Below, piece after piece: positions 29,482 through 38,195 of a stretch of 64,000 nt of DNA. A model generated the notes under the pieces. That model worked only from the letters and a program-made list of their open reading frames with translations. It ran no database searches and was not told the DNA's origin. Position 1 is the stretch's first letter. Every line of letters starts with the position of its first letter. This stretch comes from Nereida sp. MMG025 (GTDB lineage Bacteria; Pseudomonadota; Alphaproteobacteria; Rhodobacterales; Rhodobacteraceae): contig NZ_JAKFZN010000003.1 in the NCBI RefSeq assembly GCF_021654165.1, positions 62,001 through 126,000 on the forward strand, read 5' to 3'. The translations under genes were made by a program, and so were the position numbers.

Positions 29482-29609
29482 GCTGCTCTCCTGTCCTCTC
29501 GTGTCGCGTACACATGACGCGTTGGGACCATCGTTATCGGGGGAATGCGTCAAAATTCGTACCAAACATAGTCTATTTCCTGCCAATTTCATTTGATCAT
29601 CACCAAACG

Positions 29610-29637
29610 AAAAAGGGCCGCACGGATGTGCGACCCC
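29610..29637 (-). terminator. Terminator between the two Flp pilin genes
   Basis: On the minus strand GGGTCGCAC (29636-29628) pairs with GTGCGGCCC (29623-29615, one G-U pair) and is followed by five Ts. It lies about 25 bases after the stop of the first-transcribed pilin, so most transcripts should end here with partial read-through to the rest of the locus. Confidence 0.85.
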
Positions 29638-29661
29638 TTAAGTCCGAAACGGACCTGGCTA

Positions 29662-29853
29662 TTATTTGTAGCCCAGAGTCTGTGTCGACAGCTTCGAGCT
29701 GATTTTGTTTGCCAGTGCTTCTGTGCCGTTACCGACCGAGAACATGATGGCCAGGCCCAGGCCTACGATGGCAGCTGTCAGAACAACCCAGTCAACTGTT
29801 ACTGCGCCGTCTTCGTCTTTGCGGAAGTTTTTGATCATGTTTACGAATTTCAT
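29662..29853 (-). CDS. Flp-family pilin 2 (first gene of the tad locus)
   Basis: A 63-residue Flp pilin with leader MKFVNMIKNFRKDEDG, cleavage expected at Gly16/Ala17, then AVTVDWVVLTAAIVGLGLAIMFSV. It is clearly paralogous to pilin 1 through the DGAxTxDWVVxTAAI core. The ATG at 29853 has GGAGGG upstream; the in-frame ATG 15 bases earlier is less well placed. As promoter-proximal gene with its own terminator it is probably the major pilin. Confidence 0.92.
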   Translation of the reverse strand: MKFVNMIKNFRKDEDGAVTVDWVVLTAAIVGLGLAIMFSVGNGTEALANKISSKLSTQTLGYK

Positions 29854-30219
29854 AGTAGGTCCCTCCAAAGGATCACATAGGTTTATTTTCTACCTCGGCG
29901 GGACGTTATGGCCATCTCCATGTGCCTGTTCCGCTTTGGATGAGCAGATATAGCCATCGGTTTGGGGCGAGAATTGGGCACCATTTGTCCTTTTTTAAGA
30001 ATACCGATTTTACCTGCAGAAAAATACGTAAGCCCTTGTTTTTGTTGGTGGAAAAATATGAATAAAAAGCAATTCAGCCAGCGGTTAACTTAGCGTCAAG
30101 CATGCGGATACGGCCGAATCTGACCGTTTTGCGCAGGTTTTTCTGGTCAGCTTGCCGCTGATTTGCGATAGTTTGCACAACAAAAACAAATCACGTCCCA
30201 AGGGCAGAGCAGCACCCGC
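29854..30219. promoter_or_regulatory. Divergent intergenic region between flp and the transglycosylase gene
   Basis: These 366 bases contain no gene. They are AT-rich (runs of T near 29990 and A-rich blocks near 30050-30070) and separate two divergent units, so both promoters should lie here. I looked for a paired TTAA CtrA-type box and did not find one; no other operator could be named. Confidence 0.5.
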
Positions 30220-31032
30220 ATGAAGCGGAATTTGATAATCAGCACAATGATGCTGGCTTTGGTGGCCAGTGCAGCTTTGGCGGATGCGCCCAAGCCCTTT
30301 CCCGATTTTACCTTCAAGCGGGTCAAACCACCGTCTAAATCTTCGAAAAACCGTATCACGGTGCAAATTGCGCCCAAGACGGCGCCACAGGTCGAAAGCC
30401 CCGCGCGTCCCGCTGCGGTTACCCCTGTGGCCCCCAAGGACATGGTGGGGTGGTATTGGGGCAGTATCTCTCCAAAGCTTGCTGATGCTGGCCCCGGGCG
30501 ATTGGCAGGCGCGGTGCAACATCTGTCCAATGCACCCTCGGGCCAGGGAATTCGGGCGCCGCGCTTGCAGACGTTGCAAGATATCGCCGCTGTGCACGGC
30601 ACCGACATTCTGACCGCGACCATCGGCACCAAAGTGTCGCCCGCGCTTGTTTTGGCTGTGATCAGTGTTGAATCCTCGGGTAAAACGGATGTTGTCAGCT
30701 CAGCTGGTGCGCAAGGGCTGATGCAATTGATGCCCGCCACGGCAGAACGTTTTGGCGTGACAGACCGCACCGACGCCAGACAAAACATTGCAGGGGGTGT
30801 GAAATACCTCGATTGGTTAATGGGCGAATTTGACAGCGACCCGCTGATGGCGCTTGCCAGCTATAATGCAGGCGAAAACGCGGTGAAAAAACATGGCGGC
30901 GTGCCGCCTTTTGCCGAGACACGGGCCTATGTGCCCAAGGTGCTTGCCGCTTGGACGGTGGCCCGTGGTTTGTGCAAAACCCCACCAGAATTGGCGAGTG
31001 ATGGCTGCGTCTTTACAGTCCAAGGGAGATAG
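30220..31032 (+). CDS. Lytic transglycosylase (SLT domain)
   Basis: Periplasmic peptidoglycan-cleaving enzyme. The 270-residue product has a signal peptide (MLALVASAALADA), a basic/Pro-rich linker, and a C-terminal SLT domain from about residue 125: AVISVESSGKTDVVSSAGAQGLMQLMPATA with the catalytic Glu151, and ASYNAGENAVKKHGGVPPFAETRAYVPKV. Proximity to the tad locus suggests it may open the wall for pilus assembly, but it is on the opposite strand and could be a housekeeping enzyme. Confidence 0.9.
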   Translation: MKRNLIISTMMLALVASAALADAPKPFPDFTFKRVKPPSKSSKNRITVQIAPKTAPQVESPARPAAVTPVAPKDMVGWYWGSISPKLADAGPGRLAGAVQHLSNAPSGQGIRAPRLQTLQDIAAVHGTDILTATIGTKVSPALVLAVISVESSGKTDVVSSAGAQGLMQLMPATAERFGVTDRTDARQNIAGGVKYLDWLMGEFDSDPLMALASYNAGENAVKKHGGVPPFAETRAYVPKVLAAWTVARGLCKTPPELASDGCVFTVQGR

Positions 31033-31036
31033 CCCC

Positions 31037-32473
31037 GTGAGTGATTTGAAACCGTTGGTCCTTGATGTGGACGGGACATTTTTGAAAACGGATATGTTGT
31101 TTGAGTGTTTTTGGGCGGGCCTGGGCCGTGATCCCATTGCGGTCCTAAAGACTTCGGCGCAGAATTTTCGCCATCCGGCTGTTTTGAAAGCCGAACTGGC
31201 CAAGATCGCCGAGATCCGCGCCGATCTGTTGCCAGTCCAGCCCGAGATCAAGGCGCTTGCGCAGGAAAGTCTTGCCGCGGGGCGCGAGGTCGTCCTTGCC
31301 TCAGCATCGCATGAAACGCAGGTACGCGCCCTGGCCAAGGCCCACGGGCTGAGCGAACGGGTTTTTGCAAGCGATGGGGCGACCAACCTTAAAGGTGTGC
31401 GCAAGGCAGATGCACTGGTCGAAGCCTACGGTGAAAACGGTTTTGACTATGCGGGCAATGAAGCCACAGACATCCCGATCTGGCAGGTGTCGGAAAATGC
31501 GTTGATGGTCGATGGGTCTGATGCGCTGGCGCAAACGGTGGCGCAATCCGGCAAGACGGTCTCGCGTTACGGCGATGGCTGGTCGATACGTGATGCGATC
31601 CGCGCGATGCGCCCGCATCAGTGGGTCAAAAACGTGCTTTTGTTCCTGCCGATGATTGCCGCGCATGATTTTGGATGGATGGCGATTTTGCTGACCCTGC
31701 TTGGTATGGCTGCGTTTTCGGCTGCCGCCAGCTGCATTTACATCGTGAATGATCTGCTGGATCTGGAGGCGGACCGCCTGCACAAAACAAAACACAAGCG
31801 TCCTTTTGCAAGCGGGGCGGTGCCGATAAAGATCGGCATGATGCTTTGCCTGCTTCTTGGGGTGATTGCCTTGGGGCTTGGCGCGCTGCTGAGCCCCGCG
31901 TTTTTCGGTGTCATCGTTATCTATATGACGCTGTCACTTGCCTATTCGCTCCGTTTGAAACGGATGCGTTGGATTGATGTAGCCGTGCTGGCCACGCTTT
32001 ACACATTGCGTGTAGTCGCGGGGGCCGCGGCCAGTGGGGTGGATGCATCGGGGTATATGCTGGTGTTCATCTTCCCTGTGTTTATCACACTTGGCTGCGT
32101 TAAACGCATGACTGAACTGGCCAAGGCCGAAAATGATGATCGCCTGCCTGGGCGTGGATATGGCAAACCCGATCGCGGCGATTTGCTCAATGTCTCCGCA
32201 ATCGGGATGGTGGGCGCGCTACTGATCTTTTTCCTCTATAGCTTCTCCGAACAAGCTCTCGCACTCTACCCGTCGCAGTGGCTGTTGTGGTTGGCGCTTG
32301 TTCCGATCGCAATCTGGCTTTACCGCATGATCAAAACAGGCTGGCTTGGCGCGATGGACTACGACCCGATTGTCTTTGCCCTGCGTGACAAAATGGGCGT
32401 TGGCATCATCCTGATTGTCATCGGAATGATGTTTTACGCCGCTGGATTGTTCCAACAGTGGTTCGGTTTCTGA
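31037..32473 (+). CDS. HAD-UbiA fusion, putative polyprenyl-phosphate phosphoribosyltransferase/phosphatase
   Basis: A 478-residue fusion. Residues 1-190 form a HAD hydrolase (nucleophile motif DVDGT at 10-14, later VVLASAS and DYAGNEATDIP). Residues 195-478 form a UbiA-type prenyltransferase with eight or nine membrane helices and the Mg-diphosphate motif NDLLDLEADR starting at Asn238. Known UbiA enzymes of this branch transfer 5-phosphoribose from PRPP to decaprenyl phosphate; the HAD part could remove the 5-phosphate. The start is GTG 31037 after AAGGGAG. The DprE-like genes converge on it from the minus strand. Confidence 0.8.
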   Translation: MSDLKPLVLDVDGTFLKTDMLFECFWAGLGRDPIAVLKTSAQNFRHPAVLKAELAKIAEIRADLLPVQPEIKALAQESLAAGREVVLASASHETQVRALAKAHGLSERVFASDGATNLKGVRKADALVEAYGENGFDYAGNEATDIPIWQVSENALMVDGSDALAQTVAQSGKTVSRYGDGWSIRDAIRAMRPHQWVKNVLLFLPMIAAHDFGWMAILLTLLGMAAFSAAASCIYIVNDLLDLEADRLHKTKHKRPFASGAVPIKIGMMLCLLLGVIALGLGALLSPAFFGVIVIYMTLSLAYSLRLKRMRWIDVAVLATLYTLRVVAGAAASGVDASGYMLVFIFPVFITLGCVKRMTELAKAENDDRLPGRGYGKPDRGDLLNVSAIGMVGALLIFFLYSFSEQALALYPSQWLLWLALVPIAIWLYRMIKTGWLGAMDYDPIVFALRDKMGVGIILIVIGMMFYAAGLFQQWFGF

Positions 32474-32480
32474 CCCGCAG

Positions 32481-33218
32481 TTAGATCGACAGCTTTTTGA
32501 AAATCGGCTCGGGCACGGATTTGATAATCCGCATGATGTAGCGCCAGAAGAACGGCGTATAGACGACGTTTTTCTTCTTTTCGACGCCGCGCAAGATATC
32601 GCGGGCTACATCGTCGGGCGAGGCGACAAGGAACATGCCTTCAAGCCCCCAAGTCATTGCCGTGTCCACAAAGCCTGGTTTGACAGTGACCGCATGCGCG
32701 CCTGCACGGGTCAGGCGATTGCGCAGGCCAGACATATAGGTGTGAAAGCCCGCTTTGGCGGCGCCGTACACATAGTTGCCCACGCGCCCGCGGTCGCCTG
32801 CGACACTGCCAACACCGACAACCGTGCCGCCGCCGCGCTCTTCCATCAAGGGGGCGAGGCGTTCGAGGAAACGGGCAGGGCCCGTAAAGCTGTCCATGAC
32901 GGTGCCATCCACAAGCGACGGATCGGCGCTGATGTCGGCCTGATCAGGCATAGAGCCGACAAAGACCGCACAAGACACCATTCCGTCCTCACGCGCGGCG
33001 CGGTCGATAATGGCTTCAAAACTTTTGGGGTCGCGTGCATCAAAAGCCACGGCCTCGGCCAATGCCGCGCCACGTGCCGCACAATCGGCAGCGGTGGCTT
33101 GCACATCTTTCATATCGCGCGCTGCAAGGATCAGCCCCTTGCCATCATCGGCCAAACGACGCGCCATCGCACGCGCCATGCTGGAGGTCGCGCCCAGAAT
33201 AATCCAAGTCTCGTTCAT
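32481..33218 (-). CDS. DprE2-like short-chain dehydrogenase
   Basis: A 245-residue SDR: the cofactor segment WIILGATSSMARAMARRLADDG is at residues 5-26, and the catalytic Tyr-Lys pair lies in YVYGAAKAG (about 148-156), followed by VKPGFVDTAMT. In actinobacteria DprE2 reduces the 2-keto intermediate made by DprE1 to give decaprenyl-phospho-arabinose. The assignment rests on the neighbouring DprE1-like gene, whose stop is two bases upstream of this start. Confidence 0.8.
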   Translation of the reverse strand: MNETWIILGATSSMARAMARRLADDGKGLILAARDMKDVQATAADCAARGAALAEAVAFDARDPKSFEAIIDRAAREDGMVSCAVFVGSMPDQADISADPSLVDGTVMDSFTGPARFLERLAPLMEERGGGTVVGVGSVAGDRGRVGNYVYGAAKAGFHTYMSGLRNRLTRAGAHAVTVKPGFVDTAMTWGLEGMFLVASPDDVARDILRGVEKKKNVVYTPFFWRYIMRIIKSVPEPIFKKLSI

Positions 33219-33219
33219 T

Positions 33220-34509
33220 TTAAGCGCTCCTTAGCTTGAGGCGGCGGGTCATATCGGTTTCCAAATGGCCATCGGGATCGGCCTTTTGGACCTCCTTGAG
33301 CCATTTGGCGTGGTCGGGATACATCTTCTTGATTTGTGCGCCCGTGGCCAAAGCGTCTTTGGCCAGATAGAGCCGCCCATCCGCGGCCTGGGTCATATCT
33401 TCCAACCGCTCGATCAGTTTTACGGCTGCGGCGCGGTTGGGGAAATCAACGGCCAGCGTATATCCTTCCATCGGGAAAGACAGATAGCCAGATCGACCTG
33501 GCCCCATGCGTTTGAGCACCGCCAGAGGGGAGGCCAGACCACTTGATGCAATCAATTGCAGCATATCGCGCAGCGCAGGCGCCTGCGCGATTGGCACGAC
33601 GCATTGAAACTGGTGAAAGCCCCGTTTGCCATAAAGCTTGTTCCAGTCATGAATTTTGTCGAGAGGGAAGAAAAACTCCTCAATAGGTTTAACCGAAGTG
33701 CGCCCCATATCAGGCACGCGACGATAGTATGCTGCATTAAAAAGCTTAACGATTGGTTTCGACAGTGCCCAATGCGGTGCATTAAACGGGATTTTTTTCG
33801 ATTTGGATGGCTTGGGGACCAGACCTGCGCCTGTTTCGCCTTCCTCAAGAATGCCGCGACCCAGATTGTCACCTTTGGCTGTCGCATCGATCCAGCCGAC
33901 CGTATAGGTGGCAGTTGACGCATCGAGCGCGGCAAGAAACTCATCCCACCCGTCCATACGGCGCTCGGTCACCATCATCACATCGCCTTTGCAGGCCAGC
34001 ATTTGCAGCTTGGCCGACAGGATCACGCCTGTCTGTCCAAGCCCGCCAACCGTGGCTTTGAAAAGGGCAGAGTTGGGTTTGACGCGTTTGGTCGTCTCGC
34101 CTTGTTTGAGAGTGATTTCAAGCACATGCTGGCCAAAGCTGCCCAAACCGTGATGGTTTTTGCCATGCACATCCATTGCGATGGCGCCGCCCACGGTGGC
34201 AAACCCTGTGCCTGGCATGACCGATGGAAGCCAGCCACGCGGTGCAAAAATCGCGGCCAGTTCGCCAAGTCGCATCCCGGCTTCGACCTCCAGAATGCCT
34301 GTGGTCTCGTCAAAGCCCAAGATGCGATCAAGACGGCTCATGTCGGTGATCACGCCGCCGTCGTTGAGGGGCGCATCACCGTAGCTGCGGCGCATGCCCA
34401 TCGCGGGTGCATCGGCACGCACATGGGCTATCCGCTCGGGTCTGGCGATTTCGGATGTGGCTGTCAGGGCGCGGCCCCAACCTGTCAAAGTCTCTGTTTT
34501 TGTTGGCAT
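33220..34509 (-). CDS. DprE1-like FAD oxidoreductase (decaprenylphosphoryl-ribose 2'-oxidase family)
   Basis: A 429-residue FAD-binding_4 oxidase. RSYGDAPLNDGG and PGTGFATVGGAIAMDVHGKNHHGLGSFG match the flavin-binding half, and LYLAKDALAT corresponds to the AKDSR catalytic-Lys block of mycobacterial DprE1. In the segment TLAVDFP, Ala353 stands where the mycobacterial enzyme has the Cys targeted by benzothiazinones (ICVDFP). DprE1 oxidises the 2'-hydroxyl of polyprenyl-phospho-ribose. It is followed two bases later by the DprE2-like gene. Confidence 0.85.
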   Translation of the reverse strand: MPTKTETLTGWGRALTATSEIARPERIAHVRADAPAMGMRRSYGDAPLNDGGVITDMSRLDRILGFDETTGILEVEAGMRLGELAAIFAPRGWLPSVMPGTGFATVGGAIAMDVHGKNHHGLGSFGQHVLEITLKQGETTKRVKPNSALFKATVGGLGQTGVILSAKLQMLACKGDVMMVTERRMDGWDEFLAALDASTATYTVGWIDATAKGDNLGRGILEEGETGAGLVPKPSKSKKIPFNAPHWALSKPIVKLFNAAYYRRVPDMGRTSVKPIEEFFFPLDKIHDWNKLYGKRGFHQFQCVVPIAQAPALRDMLQLIASSGLASPLAVLKRMGPGRSGYLSFPMEGYTLAVDFPNRAAAVKLIERLEDMTQAADGRLYLAKDALATGAQIKKMYPDHAKWLKEVQKADPDGHLETDMTRRLKLRSA

Positions 34510-34512
34510 AAT

Positions 34513-35514
34513 TTACTCGGCTCGTAGCGATTTACGTTCAGCGATTGGAAAGACCACAAGACCGATTGCAATAGCAAACCAAAGCGTGGTCACTCGGATA
34601 ATGAGGGTGGCAGGCACAGAAACCTCTAGCGGGATGCCTTGCAGGGACAGCAGGGCAACCATAGCGGCCTCGGCGCCTCCGACACCGCCGGGTGCCCCTG
34701 TCAGACCACCGGCGAGGGTTGAGAACACAAAGATTGCGACAGCGGTCCAAAAGCCGATGTCAGCGCCCATCCAGACCAGCAGGAGATGAAAGGCGTAGCC
34801 TTCGGCGATCCAGCCGATAACGCCAAGCAGGGCTGCAAAGATGAGGATCTGTGGATTGGTAAAACTGCGCAGGCTGTCGGCGGCGCGACGCACCTTGGCA
34901 AACAGCCGCGGAAACAGGCCTGTGGCCCTGTAAACACGGGTCACACACCACGCCAGAAGGGTGGGGCGGGTGGCGACGTAAGCGGCTGAAAACGCAAGTA
35001 AAGTGACGGGAATTGCGCCTTTGATGCCTGCTGTCGAGAATGAAATTGCAACCCCGAGGATCACGGCCATCGCCGCCAGATCGGCTGCGCGGTCCACAAG
35101 AACCAGCGGGGCCGTGCGTTCAAAACTCCAGCCCGTTTCACGGCGCAGCCAGCGCATGCGGATCAACTCTCCCACACGGCCCGGGGTGACTGTCATTGCA
35201 AAGCCGCCAAGGAAGTGGCGCAGGTCCTGGCCCAGTGTCGTGGGCAGGCCAAGGCGGTTGGCAAACATATGCCAGCGTGCGCCGCGGAAGAGATAATTCA
35301 CCATAGAAAGGCAAAGCAAAACAAGGACTTGTGTCATGGACAGCGACATGAGCTGGGCCCATGTTTCTTCCCATCCAGTTGCCGCGGCAAGACCGATCAA
35401 CCCCACAAGCATAAGCCCGAAGAGACCGCCAAGGATTGCGATGTCGCGCCAGCGTCGCGCGGGTTTCGCGGACGATAGGGAGGGATCTATTTGATGTGTG
35501 CTGCTCATTGTCAT
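34513..35514 (-). CDS. Lysylphosphatidylglycerol synthase/flippase-like membrane protein
   Basis: A 333-residue protein with about eight membrane helices of the UPF0104 (AglD/MprF flippase-domain) family: LCLSMVNYLFRGARWHMFANRLG, FAMTVTPGRVGELIRMRWL, LVDRAADLAAMAVILGVA, GGLTGAPGGVGGAEAAMVALL. It ends three bases before the DprE1-like gene. A lipid-linked sugar pathway needs a flippase, so translocation of the polyprenyl-phospho-sugar is a reasonable inference. The family is also found in unrelated settings. Confidence 0.78.
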   Translation of the reverse strand: MTMSSTHQIDPSLSSAKPARRWRDIAILGGLFGLMLVGLIGLAAATGWEETWAQLMSLSMTQVLVLLCLSMVNYLFRGARWHMFANRLGLPTTLGQDLRHFLGGFAMTVTPGRVGELIRMRWLRRETGWSFERTAPLVLVDRAADLAAMAVILGVAISFSTAGIKGAIPVTLLAFSAAYVATRPTLLAWCVTRVYRATGLFPRLFAKVRRAADSLRSFTNPQILIFAALLGVIGWIAEGYAFHLLLVWMGADIGFWTAVAIFVFSTLAGGLTGAPGGVGGAEAAMVALLSLQGIPLEVSVPATLIIRVTTLWFAIAIGLVVFPIAERKSLRAE

Positions 35515-35707
35515 TGCCGTTGGACCTAGCGACAGAATAGGGCAAATTTGTGGAACTGTCGCGCAAATGCGAACAATTTTGCGTGTTTTTTCACATGCGT
35601 GACACGCCGCTTAAAACAGGCAAAACTGGCTGTCATTCGATGTATGGCTTAGCGTCTGCTCACGGTATGGCAATGCGTATGACAACAAAAAGAGTCAGGT
35701 ATTGCCG

Positions 35708-36859
35708 ATGACAGGCGCTTTGAGGATCGACAATCGCACGGCCCGCGCCCTTTGGCTGGACGTAAACGGCTTGTCTGCCGCCCCGACAGGCGCGTCTGAT
35801 GTGATGGGGATTATCCGCGCTTTGGGCATGGTGCAGCTGGATACCATTCAGGTGGTTGCGCGGGCGCATCATCATATCCTGTGGAGCCGCATGAACAGCT
35901 ACCGCGAGCGGATGTTCGACCCGCTTTTGGCGCGGGATCGCACGGTGTTCGAACATTTCACCCATGATGCCAGTATCCTGCCGATGGAATTTCTGCCCAT
36001 GTGGCAGCGCCAGTTTGCCCGCAAGCGCGCGGTGTGGGATGCAAAAGGAGCCCCTGATGCGGGATTGCTGCGCGATGTGAAAGCGCGCATTGCCGACGAG
36101 GGGCCGCTGTCGACCCATGCGTTTGACACCAAGATAGACGGCCCCAAGGAGGTTTGGGCGCGTCCGCCGCACAAAAAGGCGTTGGATTATCTTTGGTATG
36201 CGGGCGAGTTGGCGACCTGTCACCGCGAGAAGTTTACCAAATTTTACGATCTGGCCGAGCGCGTGTTTCCGAGCCAGTTGTGGGGGCAGCAGACCACGGA
36301 TGCAGAGCAGGTGGATTGGCTGTGCCGCGCCGCGTTGGAGCGGATTGGCGTTGGATCGGTCGGCGAGGTGCAGCGCTTTTGGGAGGCGATGAGCGCGGCA
36401 GAGGCACGCGCATGGGCGCAAGGTGCCGATCTGGTGCCTGTGCAGGTGCAAGGCGCCGATGGCAGTTGGACCGACGCCGTGGCGCTGCCCGGTATTGCCG
36501 CAAGGCTGGCGCAGGTCACACCGCCCACATCAAGGCTGCGGATTATGAACCCGTTTGATCCCGCGATCCGTGATCGTGTGCGGCTGGAGCGGCTGTTCGG
36601 CTTTGATTACCGCGTGGAGATGTTTGTGCCTGCGGCCAAACGCAAATGGGGGTATTACGTGTTTCCGCTGCTGGAGGGCGACCGCTTTGTCGGGCGCATG
36701 GAGGCCAAGGCCGACCGCAAGGCGGGGGTGTTGCGCGTTACACGGCTGTGGCCCGAGGCGGGGGTGCAGTGGACGGTCGCACGGCAGCGCAAGTTGGAGG
36801 CCGAGGTGGACCGCATGCGCAGGTTTGTAGAGGTGGAGGCATTGGAATGGACAGCGTAA
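35708..36859 (+). CDS. YcaQ/AlkX-like winged-helix DNA glycosylase (HTH_42 family)
   Basis: A 383-residue protein of the HTH_42 family, whose members unhook DNA interstrand crosslinks or excise alkylated bases. The catalytic region carries MVQLDTIQVVARAHHHI with the Q-L-D motif at residues 43-45, the variant typical of YcaQ rather than AlkZ (Q-x-Q). Downstream are EHFTHDASILPMEFLP and YYVFPLLEGDRFVGRMEAKADRKAG, also characteristic. ATG 35708 is chosen over TTG 35702. The gene overlaps the next one by 13 bases. Confidence 0.85.
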   Translation: MTGALRIDNRTARALWLDVNGLSAAPTGASDVMGIIRALGMVQLDTIQVVARAHHHILWSRMNSYRERMFDPLLARDRTVFEHFTHDASILPMEFLPMWQRQFARKRAVWDAKGAPDAGLLRDVKARIADEGPLSTHAFDTKIDGPKEVWARPPHKKALDYLWYAGELATCHREKFTKFYDLAERVFPSQLWGQQTTDAEQVDWLCRAALERIGVGSVGEVQRFWEAMSAAEARAWAQGADLVPVQVQGADGSWTDAVALPGIAARLAQVTPPTSRLRIMNPFDPAIRDRVRLERLFGFDYRVEMFVPAAKRKWGYYVFPLLEGDRFVGRMEAKADRKAGVLRVTRLWPEAGVQWTVARQRKLEAEVDRMRRFVEVEALEWTA

Positions 36860-37206
36860 AGGCGGGATGCGCATGCGGCGCGATACGGCTGGTGGCGCGG
36901 GGTGCGCCCAAGCGGGTCGGCGTGTGTCATTGCATGGACTGCCGCAAGCATCACGGTGCGGTGTTTTATGCGGCGGCGATTTACGACCGGTCTGCGGTTG
37001 AGATCACGGGCGATGCACGCGCGTATGAGGGGCGGCATTTTTGTGGGGTTTGTGGTGGATTGGTCTTTGCCGTGACGGGGGGCGCGGTTGAAGTGCATCT
37101 GGGTGCGATGGACGCGCCAAGCCAATTTGTCCCGACATATGAAGGGTTTAGCGACAGGCGCGAAAGCTGGCTGCCTGCGCTGAACGGCGCGAAACGGGAC
37201 TTGTAA
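36847..37206 (+). CDS. GFA-family (Gfa-like) zinc protein
   Basis: A 119-residue protein with the cysteine pattern of the glutathione-dependent formaldehyde-activating (GFA) family: AGCACGAIRL at the N-terminus, CHCMDCRKHHGAVF at about 32-45 and HFCGVCGG at about 66-73. The family binds zinc through these cysteines; enzymatic roles are uncertain for most members. The start at ATG 36847 overlaps the previous gene, suggesting co-translation. Confidence 0.85.
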   Translation: MDSVKAGCACGAIRLVARGAPKRVGVCHCMDCRKHHGAVFYAAAIYDRSAVEITGDARAYEGRHFCGVCGGLVFAVTGGAVEVHLGAMDAPSQFVPTYEGFSDRRESWLPALNGAKRDL

Positions 37207-37231
37207 TGCGTGTTATGGCGGTTGGGGTGGA

Positions 37232-37516
37232 TCAGGCCTGAAACACGTCGGCCCAGTCGGGGTGCTTGCGGCGCATGGCGTTCACAAAAGGGCAGAGCGG
37301 CAGGATTTTGAAGCCTTCGGCGCGGGCATCGGCCACCAGCCGTTCCACAAGTTGCAGGCCCGTGCCTGTGCCGCGCAGCGCCTCTGGCACGCCCGTGTGA
37401 TCGGCGATGCGCAGTTTGGGGGAGGCGATAGAGAAGGTCAGATCCGCTTCATGGCCATCAATGCGTGTGGCGTAGCGGCCTTTTGAGCCGTCGATCGTGA
37501 GAGTGATATCAGACAT
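37232..37516 (-). CDS. Small GNAT-like acetyltransferase (YjdJ/PF14542 type)
   Basis: A 94-residue protein comprising only the core of the GNAT fold: GRYATRIDGHEADLTFSI, then VPEALRGTGTGLQLVERLVADARAEGFKILPLCPFVNAMRRKHPDW. The GTGTGLQLV block corresponds to the acetyl-CoA loop, and the LCPFV..HP ending is typical of this one-domain family. Substrate unknown. The start is ATG 37516; the longer upstream frame is antisense to nothing and reads as noise. Confidence 0.82.
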   Translation of the reverse strand: MSDITLTIDGSKGRYATRIDGHEADLTFSIASPKLRIADHTGVPEALRGTGTGLQLVERLVADARAEGFKILPLCPFVNAMRRKHPDWADVFQA

Positions 37517-37571
37517 CGCGGCACCTTTCGGAAGGGTCTGCGCCCGCGCGGTTGCGGACGCAGGGAAGGCT

Positions 37572-38195
37572 TTAGACGATAGTGGCTTCAGTCGCGGCGC
37601 GCAATTCGTCTTCGGTGACGCCATCGGCGGTCTCGACGATTTGGAGGCCGCCTTCGACCACATCCAGCACGCCAAGGTTGGTGATGATGCGGTCGACAAC
37701 GCCCTTGCCTGTGAGCGGCAGGGTGCATTCTTTCAGCAGCTTGGACGCACCGTGTTTGTTGGTGTGGTCCATCACGACGATCACGCGGCCGACGCCTGCG
37801 ACCAGATCCATCGCGCCGCCCATGCCTTTGACCAGCTTGCCTGGGATCATCCAGTTGGCCAGATCGCCTTTTTCATCGACCTCCATCGCACCAAGGATGG
37901 CTGCTGCGATTTTGCCACCGCGGATCATCCCGAAGCTCTGTGCACTGTCGAAATAGGCGGTGCGGTTCAACTCGGTGATGGTTTGCTTGCCTGCGTTGAT
38001 CAGGTCGGGGTCCTCGTCGCCCTCAAAAGGGAAGGGACCCATGCCAAGCATGCCGTTTTCGGATTGCAGCGTGATGTCTTTGTCGCCCACATAGTTGGCC
38101 ACCAGCGTCGGGATGCCGATGCCGAGGTTCACATACATGCCGTCTTCCAGTTCAGCGGCCGCGCGTTCGGCCATTTGATTGCGGTCCCAAGCCAT
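37572..38195 (-). CDS. 3-oxoacid CoA-transferase subunit B
   Basis: The beta subunit of a succinyl-CoA:3-ketoacid (or acetoacetyl-CoA) transferase. The 207-residue product contains the catalytic Glu in [14 protein letters not shown] and the family segment [21 protein letters not shown]. Its ATG overlaps the stop of subunit A (TAATG), as is usual for this pair. It would activate acetoacetate or similar acids using succinyl-CoA. Confidence 0.93.
   Translation of the reverse strand: MAWDRNQMAERAAAELEDGMYVNLGIGIPTLVANYVGDKDITLQSENGMLGMGPFPFEGDEDPDLINAGKQTITELNRTAYFDSAQSFGMIRGGKIAAAILGAMEVDEKGDLANWMIPGKLVKGMGGAMDLVAGVGRVIVVMDHTNKHGASKLLKECTLPLTGKGVVDRIITNLGVLDVVEGGLQIVETADGVTEDELRAATEATIV

Noticed and set aside
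29854-30219. Possible CtrA box (paired TTAA) controlling the flp genes
   Set aside because: Several TTAA tetramers occur, but none with the seven-base spacing of the CtrA consensus.
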